Part shown: one piece after another, positions 30,753 to 35,382 of the stretch | How positions within the stretch are numbered: the stretch's first letter is position 1 | Layout of the letters: every line of letters starts with the position of its first letter | NCBI GenBank assembly: GCA_030640625.1 | Contig: DAOWJB010000352.1 | Span: 1-35,382, forward strand | Direction of reading: 5' to 3' | Source of the DNA: Bacteroides sp. | Lineage (GTDB): Bacteria; Bacteroidota; Bacteroidia; Bacteroidales; SM23-62 | DNA length: 35,382 nt | Position numbers and translations under genes: made by a program | The notes under the pieces: generated by a model | What the model was told of the DNA's origin: nothing | The model's input: only the letters and a program-made list of their open reading frames with translations | The model's database searches: none

Positions 30753-33700
30753 TTAAAAGTCAAGGTTCATTGAGAAATAGAAAATCCGGGGCAGGATGAT
30801 GTTGTTTTCGATTCCCCATGCCCAGTCTAACCTGATCCAGTAACCCAGCAACATGGAACGGACACCGAATCCATAACCGGCCACAATGGGTTCACGGTTC
30901 GAATCAATGGTAATGGTCAGAGGTCCGCTTTCGATGACCTCATTGTCATAGGCATTTTCGCCAGACCAGGGATGCGGGCCATTCCAGGCAGTACCAATGT
31001 CGCCGAAGCCTACGATCATGAAATTATTAAGAAAGTTATTACTGATGGGATGATTTGCAAAATACCTTACCACTGGCCATCTCAGTTCGGTATTGAACAC
31101 GGCAAATTTATCACCGTTACGGATGTTCTGCGTGAATCCCCGCATATTTGTAGAAAGTGTCTGATAGGAATAATTCTTACTGTGATCGATGGGGATGCTC
31201 TGGTCAAACTGTTGTACCCTTGAAGAGAAGTTTATCCAGTTATCCACGCTGCCCATGTAATAGATGATCCGGCTTCTGCCGAATGAAGAGGCTGTTGCAA
31301 AACGGTTTGCCCAGATCAGGGTCCGGTGTATCTTCACATAATGCCTGGCATCCAGTCCCACAGAGTATAGATCCCACATATTGCCATTAAACTGCTGATA
31401 GGCTTCAGCAAAGATCTTCATCCGGGTTCCATGGTGCAGGTTTTGTCCCAAATACCTGGTATTATCAAAAATATAGGCCAGGTTGAGTCCACCCCAGAAA
31501 TTTTGAATATTGGGCTCATTAAGGTTTTTCAGGTCGGTGGAAAGGAACACATAGTTGTCATGCCGGCCGTTGATGGTCCCTTCAAAGGCAGAAACCTGGT
31601 TAAAGGGCCAGCGCATCTTAAACATCAGATTATGTGAAAAGGATTTGAAATAGGATGATTGCCAATAGTTTTTAAAGACCTGCCGGTGAAAGATCAGCTG
31701 CTTGTTCAGCCTTCGCTTCAGGTTCTCAAAACTGAGCAGGTATTCATTGCTGTCAAAATCGGCGGCAAGCCTGACCCCGGCAGTTATTTTATAATCCTCA
31801 AAAAGGTCATTTGTGCCGAGTTTAAACATCAGGTTGAACCCGGGGTTATAGTAAACGGCACCACCAGTGAATGTCTGGTAAGAAGCATTCAAAAAACTAA
31901 AATCTATCTGGCTGGCCACATAGTTTGTGTAAAATGCTGTTTCATAAATTCTTGGAGGGGGGCGTACGAAGGCATTTGTGTCCAGCACCAGGTTCAGGTT
32001 ATCTTCGGCAAATTTTTCATTATAATAATTAAGCTTTTCAAGCTCGAAGACATAATTGTTTATATCGATCACCTGCCGGTCGAGGTCAAGGGTATCGGCG
32101 GATTGGGTTATGATCCGGTTGTCCTCAATTTCCTGGATGGATATCACTTCTTTCTTCACCCTTTTCAGGCTGTCAATCTTCCTTAGCTTGGCTGTATGTG
32201 ATTCCCGGAAAGCGGTATTGGTAAATTCTCGACCATAGGCATCCGGCATAGGATCCAGTTCATCCTTGTACATATAATACCGGTTATCATGAAAGATGAC
32301 TTCTGCATATTCACCAGTTTCCGGATTAACATCCTGTTCCAGGATATTCCGGCTGTAGTTGGTAATGGGGAATGACTGTGTATAATACCGGTAATGTGTG
32401 GTTGTATCAATGAAGCTTATCGTACTGTCATAATCAGCCACATACCTGTTAATCAGTCCGTTCTGGTCGCTCAGAAAAGTGAATTTATTATTGCCAATGG
32501 CAAATGGCTGCACATCATTAATAAAATGATGTTCAGAGATTTTATTGATCTTTTTCTGCCTGGTAGCATAGTCGATAACGTAAAGATTATGGGTCAGATA
32601 GCGGCTGTTCAGTGGTTTTCCATCGACATGGTATTCGGTGGTATCCTGGGGACGGTTCGAATTGAAGGTGATCTGTTTGGAGTTATTGATAAATCTTGGA
32701 TTGAAATCATCATAGATGTCATTCGTTAATCGCTCATTGGTCCCTGCAGAGATGGTATGAACATATATATCAGCCTGCCCCCTGTTTATCCCTGACAGCA
32801 CTATTTTAAATCCGTCATCCGAATAATCAAAATCCAGTACTTTTTCAAAGAATGCAAGATTCCTGTCCGTCAAGTCCTTTGTCTCAAGCATGTAGTAATA
32901 AAGGCGCAGTCCCCCTCCTTCCTCGGTGATAAAAGAGAGGATCCGGCTGGTAGGATGCCAGGCCAGCACAGGATAGGTGTAATCCGGGATCTGGTCAAGC
33001 CGGTGTTCCCGCTTGAGCAATCGTTTGGTTTTACCTGTACGGATATCATGCAGATAGATTTTATACTGCCCCAGTTCATTTGTTGCGAAGGCCAGATAAT
33101 TTCCATCCGGACTCAGCTTTACCTTATTATACACCCTTTTCTTATTGGGTTTGCTGAGGATCTTTCCGGTTAAAGGAAGTTCTCTTTCCGTCCTGCTTTC
33201 ATCGTATTGGTCCATGTAATAGGCCATCCAGTCATAAGAAAGATCCTTGATCGAAAATCCCAGTACATAAAGAAAACCGCTGTTGGCATTCTTATTGATC
33301 CGGGTGAGATAAAGGATATTTGGAATGACTGATTCCCCATATGATTCTGCAACATATTTCCAGAAAGAGTGTCCGGCATGCATGGCATCATCTCCGGTAA
33401 GCCAATTGAATCGCTCATACTCACCTGTCATGATACCGTCTTTTACCCGGTTCTCGATCTCAAAATCCCAGTCCTTTGACAGATAAGAGATAAGGCCTTT
33501 GGTATACCAATCCGGTAAATTGATCAGGGTTGAATTCGTCAGGTTTTCCCGGAATTCATTGCCATACAACAACTCGTTGATGACCACTTCCCCGATGGCG
33601 GCGCTGATCTGTTGTTCAAATTTTTTATGGTCCCCGTCAAAATAAATAAAGACCTTGTTCCGGATGACTTTGGTGATGCCTCCGGTATTATAATCCTCCC

Positions 33701-34040
33701 TGCCGGAGACCAATCCGATGTTACTCTGCCTGAAATCAGCAAGCTTATTGTATACGATAAATATCAAGCGTTTTTCCAGGGTATAATCAAAGAATTCTTC
33801 AGCATGTTCTATCTCTTCAGACAGAAAATCAGCAGTGTAATTGGCAAGGGCTTTTCCGGATTGGTTGAAATAGGTGTCAAATTTCTCGTACCTGTAAAAA
33901 TACCAGTAGAAATCGTTGAATTGAACCCTGTTCTTACCAAAGGCCATTTGGGTCCCATAATAGAACTGGCCCTGTAATTGTGATACAGCCAACAAGAAAA
34001 AAATAATAAGGACAATATTTGTTTTAACAATCCTGTTCAT
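30753..34040 (-). CDS. Large secreted protein: degenerate peptidase-like domain, TolB-type propeller, outer-membrane barrel
   Basis: 1095 residues. Signal peptide MNRIVKTNIVLIIFFLLAVS, cut after LQGQ. Residues ~25-290 resemble a gluzincin peptidase domain (NRVQFNDFYWYFYRYEKFDT, NLPDWYTKGLISYLSKDWD), but the HExxH zinc motif is absent: the matching place reads IGEVVINEL (149-157). Residues ~300-560 form a WD40/TolB-like propeller (VKLSPDGNYLAFATNELGQY, VLAWHPTSRILSFITEEGGG, FNPRFINNSKQITFNSNRPQ). After a charged linker, about residue 720 onward is a beta-barrel resembling the Omp85/BamA C-terminus (MKLGTNDLF-type strands, GFGDIGTAWNG, LRWPVVRYFANHP), ending in aromatic FYFSMNLDF. It is probably an outer-membrane protein with periplasmic propeller; function is unknown. 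I chose ATG 34040 over 34061 because it opens the signal peptide. Confidence 0.85.
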   Translation of the reverse strand: MNRIVKTNIVLIIFFLLAVSQLQGQFYYGTQMAFGKNRVQFNDFYWYFYRYEKFDTYFNQSGKALANYTADFLSEEIEHAEEFFDYTLEKRLIFIVYNKLADFRQSNIGLVSGREDYNTGGITKVIRNKVFIYFDGDHKKFEQQISAAIGEVVINELLYGNEFRENLTNSTLINLPDWYTKGLISYLSKDWDFEIENRVKDGIMTGEYERFNWLTGDDAMHAGHSFWKYVAESYGESVIPNILYLTRINKNANSGFLYVLGFSIKDLSYDWMAYYMDQYDESRTERELPLTGKILSKPNKKRVYNKVKLSPDGNYLAFATNELGQYKIYLHDIRTGKTKRLLKREHRLDQIPDYTYPVLAWHPTSRILSFITEEGGGLRLYYYMLETKDLTDRNLAFFEKVLDFDYSDDGFKIVLSGINRGQADIYVHTISAGTNERLTNDIYDDFNPRFINNSKQITFNSNRPQDTTEYHVDGKPLNSRYLTHNLYVIDYATRQKKINKISEHHFINDVQPFAIGNNKFTFLSDQNGLINRYVADYDSTISFIDTTTHYRYYTQSFPITNYSRNILEQDVNPETGEYAEVIFHDNRYYMYKDELDPMPDAYGREFTNTAFRESHTAKLRKIDSLKRVKKEVISIQEIEDNRIITQSADTLDLDRQVIDINNYVFELEKLNYYNEKFAEDNLNLVLDTNAFVRPPPRIYETAFYTNYVASQIDFSFLNASYQTFTGGAVYYNPGFNLMFKLGTNDLFEDYKITAGVRLAADFDSNEYLLSFENLKRRLNKQLIFHRQVFKNYWQSSYFKSFSHNLMFKMRWPFNQVSAFEGTINGRHDNYVFLSTDLKNLNEPNIQNFWGGLNLAYIFDNTRYLGQNLHHGTRMKIFAEAYQQFNGNMWDLYSVGLDARHYVKIHRTLIWANRFATASSFGRSRIIYYMGSVDNWINFSSRVQQFDQSIPIDHSKNYSYQTLSTNMRGFTQNIRNGDKFAVFNTELRWPVVRYFANHPISNNFLNNFMIVGFGDIGTAWNGPHPWSGENAYDNEVIESGPLTITIDSNREPIVAGYGFGVRSMLLGYWIRLDWAWGIENNIILPRIFYFSMNLDF

Positions 34041-34074
34041 GATACAGATTGATTCATCCATCGCCGGTATGGGG

Positions 34075-34082
34075 CAAAGTTA
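34075..34082 (-). promoter_or_regulatory. -7 element of the large barrel-protein operon
   Basis: On the minus strand TAACTTTG matches TAnnTTTG and is followed by C. A TTG on the same strand at 34105-34107 is 22 bases upstream. The leader would be about 30 bases. Confidence 0.5.
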
Positions 34083-34161
34083 AGGATATTTTGATCATTA
34101 TTAACAAGCAACCTTTGCAATTGAAATAGAGTCGTACATGTATATATAAACAGATATTTGT

Positions 34162-34169
34162 TACTTTTG
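34162..34169 (+). promoter_or_regulatory. -7 element of the DUF1573 gene
   Basis: TACTTTTG matches TAnnTTTG exactly, about 60 bases before the ATG. No clear -33 element was found. It faces away from the large barrel-protein promoter in the same 188-base divergent gap. Confidence 0.45.
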
Positions 34170-34228
34170 TTATGCTGGAATAAGGCAACAATCAACAGAA
34201 AGCATGATTGTAAATAACCGATAAAGAG

Positions 34229-35317
34229 ATGAAAAAAGAAATTATATTCCTGGCTTTAATATTTATGATTCCTTCCATATTAGTCAATGCACAAACCAAG
34301 GATGCAAATATTTCCTTTGATATAGAAGTTCATAATTTTGGAAAAATAAATGAGGCTGACGGTACGGTTACCGTTAATTTCGGATTTACCAACACAGGCA
34401 GCCTGCCATTAATGATCAAACAGGTGCATGCCAGTTGCGGATGTACTTCCCCAAACTGGTCAAAGGAACCCATCCTTCCCGGCAAGAAAGGTTTTGTCAG
34501 TGCCACCTACAACCCCAAGAGCCGGCCGGGCCCCTTCAGTAAGACAGTTACTGTGGTTTCCAACGCCAGCACGGCGAACAAGGTACTCACCATCAAGGGG
34601 GATGTAATTCCAAAGCCCAAATCCCTGGAGGATATTTACAGGTTCAGTATGGACAAGATCAGGCTGAAAACCAATCATATGAGTTTTGCCCGGGTGGTGA
34701 AGGACAAGCAGGGAATAAAGACTGTGGAAATGGTGAATGTCTCGGATAAGCCTGTCAAGGTTACCTTCAAGCGGGTGCCACCACATCTAACCCTGACAAC
34801 CAGTCCGGCAACATTGGACCCCGGACAGAAAGGGGTTATTAAAGGAATTTATAATTCTGAATTAAAGGAGGACTGGGGTTTTCTTGTCGACCGGGTAGAT
34901 GTGATGCTTGACGGCCAGTATAATTCAGCAAACCGCCTGACTGTCAGTGCCACCATCGAAGAGGATTTTGCAAGCTTGACGACTGAACAAAAGGCCAATG
35001 CTCCCAAGATTGCTTTTAGTGAAAGTACATTTGAATTTCAGCCGATCAAACAGGGGGAAAAGGGAGAACATATATTTACCATCAGCAACAACGGGAGGTC
35101 TGACCTGATCATCCGCAAGGTAAGGGCCAGTTGCGGCTGTACTGCTGTAAGTCCCAAAGAAAGGGTAGTGACTGCAGGCGGGAGCACCACCATGAAAGTG
35201 ATTTTCAACAGTGCAGGAAAGGTTGGTAAACAGAACAAGACCATTACCATTATCACTAATGATCCTGCTCATTCGAGAACTATTCTCTGGGTAAAAGGAA
35301 CCGTAACCCAATCCTAA
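34229..35317 (+). CDS. Secreted DUF1573-domain protein
   Basis: 362 residues with a signal peptide (MKKEIIFLALIFMIPSILVN, cut after AQ). Three immunoglobulin-like (ASH/MSP-type) modules are visible: about 28-130, 140-240 and 255-362. The first and third carry the DUF1573 hallmark SCGCT (Cys70/72 and Cys302/304) with a following PGxxG and TVTVVSN / TITIITND strand; the middle one lacks it. DUF1573 proteins are abundant in Bacteroidota, exported, and of unknown function; the paired cysteines could form a disulfide or bind metal. It is transcribed alone and closed by a strong terminator. Its last ~33 residues have a close relative in the chimeric relic at 23.5-23.8 kb. Confidence 0.93.
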   Translation: MKKEIIFLALIFMIPSILVNAQTKDANISFDIEVHNFGKINEADGTVTVNFGFTNTGSLPLMIKQVHASCGCTSPNWSKEPILPGKKGFVSATYNPKSRPGPFSKTVTVVSNASTANKVLTIKGDVIPKPKSLEDIYRFSMDKIRLKTNHMSFARVVKDKQGIKTVEMVNVSDKPVKVTFKRVPPHLTLTTSPATLDPGQKGVIKGIYNSELKEDWGFLVDRVDVMLDGQYNSANRLTVSATIEEDFASLTTEQKANAPKIAFSESTFEFQPIKQGEKGEHIFTISNNGRSDLIIRKVRASCGCTAVSPKERVVTAGGSTTMKVIFNSAGKVGKQNKTITIITNDPAHSRTILWVKGTVTQS

Positions 35318-35325
35318 AATACAGG

Positions 35326-35351
35326 GGCTGTCAAAGACAGCCTTTCTTTTT
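35326..35351 (+). terminator. Strong intrinsic terminator after the DUF1573 gene
   Basis: GGCTGTC (35326-35332) pairs perfectly with GACAGCC (35336-35342) around an AAA loop, followed by TTTCTTTTT. It begins nine bases past the stop codon. Confidence 0.85.
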
Positions 35352-35382
35352 AATAATACGTATTCATTAATCTATCTATATA

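Noticed and set aside
1-35382. CRISPR arrays, tRNA genes, intact transposons, prophage or defence systems
   Set aside because: No regularly spaced repeats, no cloverleaf-like segments, no transposase or integrase frames and no recognised defence genes were seen on either strand. Only rmuC has any reported link to phage defence.

Overview
The window is a 35.4-kb chromosomal stretch that looks like Bacteroidota, most likely order Bacteroidales or a close relative. Four things point there: a type IX secretion (T9SS) sorting domain starting at the C-terminus of the first protein, a GldB-type gliding lipoprotein, the MurF-alanine racemase fusion typical of the phylum, and repeated promoter boxes of the form TAnnTTTG, several with an upstream TTG about 19 bases away. 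Shine-Dalgarno sites are almost absent. No rRNA, tRNA, CRISPR array, intact insertion sequence or prophage was seen.

Layout. 1-5.4 kb is mostly minus strand: a T9SS cargo protein running off the left edge, a PASTA membrane protein, rpmH (L34) with its own promoter and terminator, rsmG, an ECF sigma factor and a membrane glycosyltransferase. 5.4-9.8 kb is plus: tgt and an LptF/LptG permease (4-base overlap), then an acyl-CoA carboxyltransferase with a biotin carrier. 9.8-16.4 kb alternates: ispE (-), dnaB (+), a HAD phosphatase (-), rmuC (+), a small secreted protein with three WMI motifs (-), rsmI and an overlapping hypothetical gene (-). 16.4-19.4 kb holds tdk and the murF-alr fusion.

19.5-25.4 kb is the most accessory-looking part, a cell-surface glycan region. 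It has a GT2-GT4 fusion, a CgeB-like glycosyltransferase, a GT2 enzyme, an LpxL-like acyltransferase and a Crp/Fnr regulator. Two decayed-looking stretches are interleaved. One, at 23.53-23.77 kb, reads as the first ~36 residues of a glycosyltransferase joined in frame to the last ~40 residues of a DUF1573 protein, with ATA where the start ATG is expected.

25.4-35.4 kb holds nadE and an outer-membrane barrel gene, divergent from gldB across a palindromic promoter region; a 2[4Fe-4S] ferredoxin; an operon of a large propeller/barrel protein, a half-size TauE/SafE permease and an M20 amidohydrolase; and an intact DUF1573 protein closed by a strong terminator.

Most of the window is housekeeping (translation, replication, cell wall, isoprenoid and NAD synthesis) plus envelope biogenesis. 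I found no convincing new multi-gene defence or biosynthetic system. The strongest unexplained signals are the chimeric relic, the WMI-repeat secreted protein, the degenerate peptidase/propeller/barrel protein and the palindromic divergent promoters with apparently leaderless starts. All family assignments come from reading the sequence; no database search was run.
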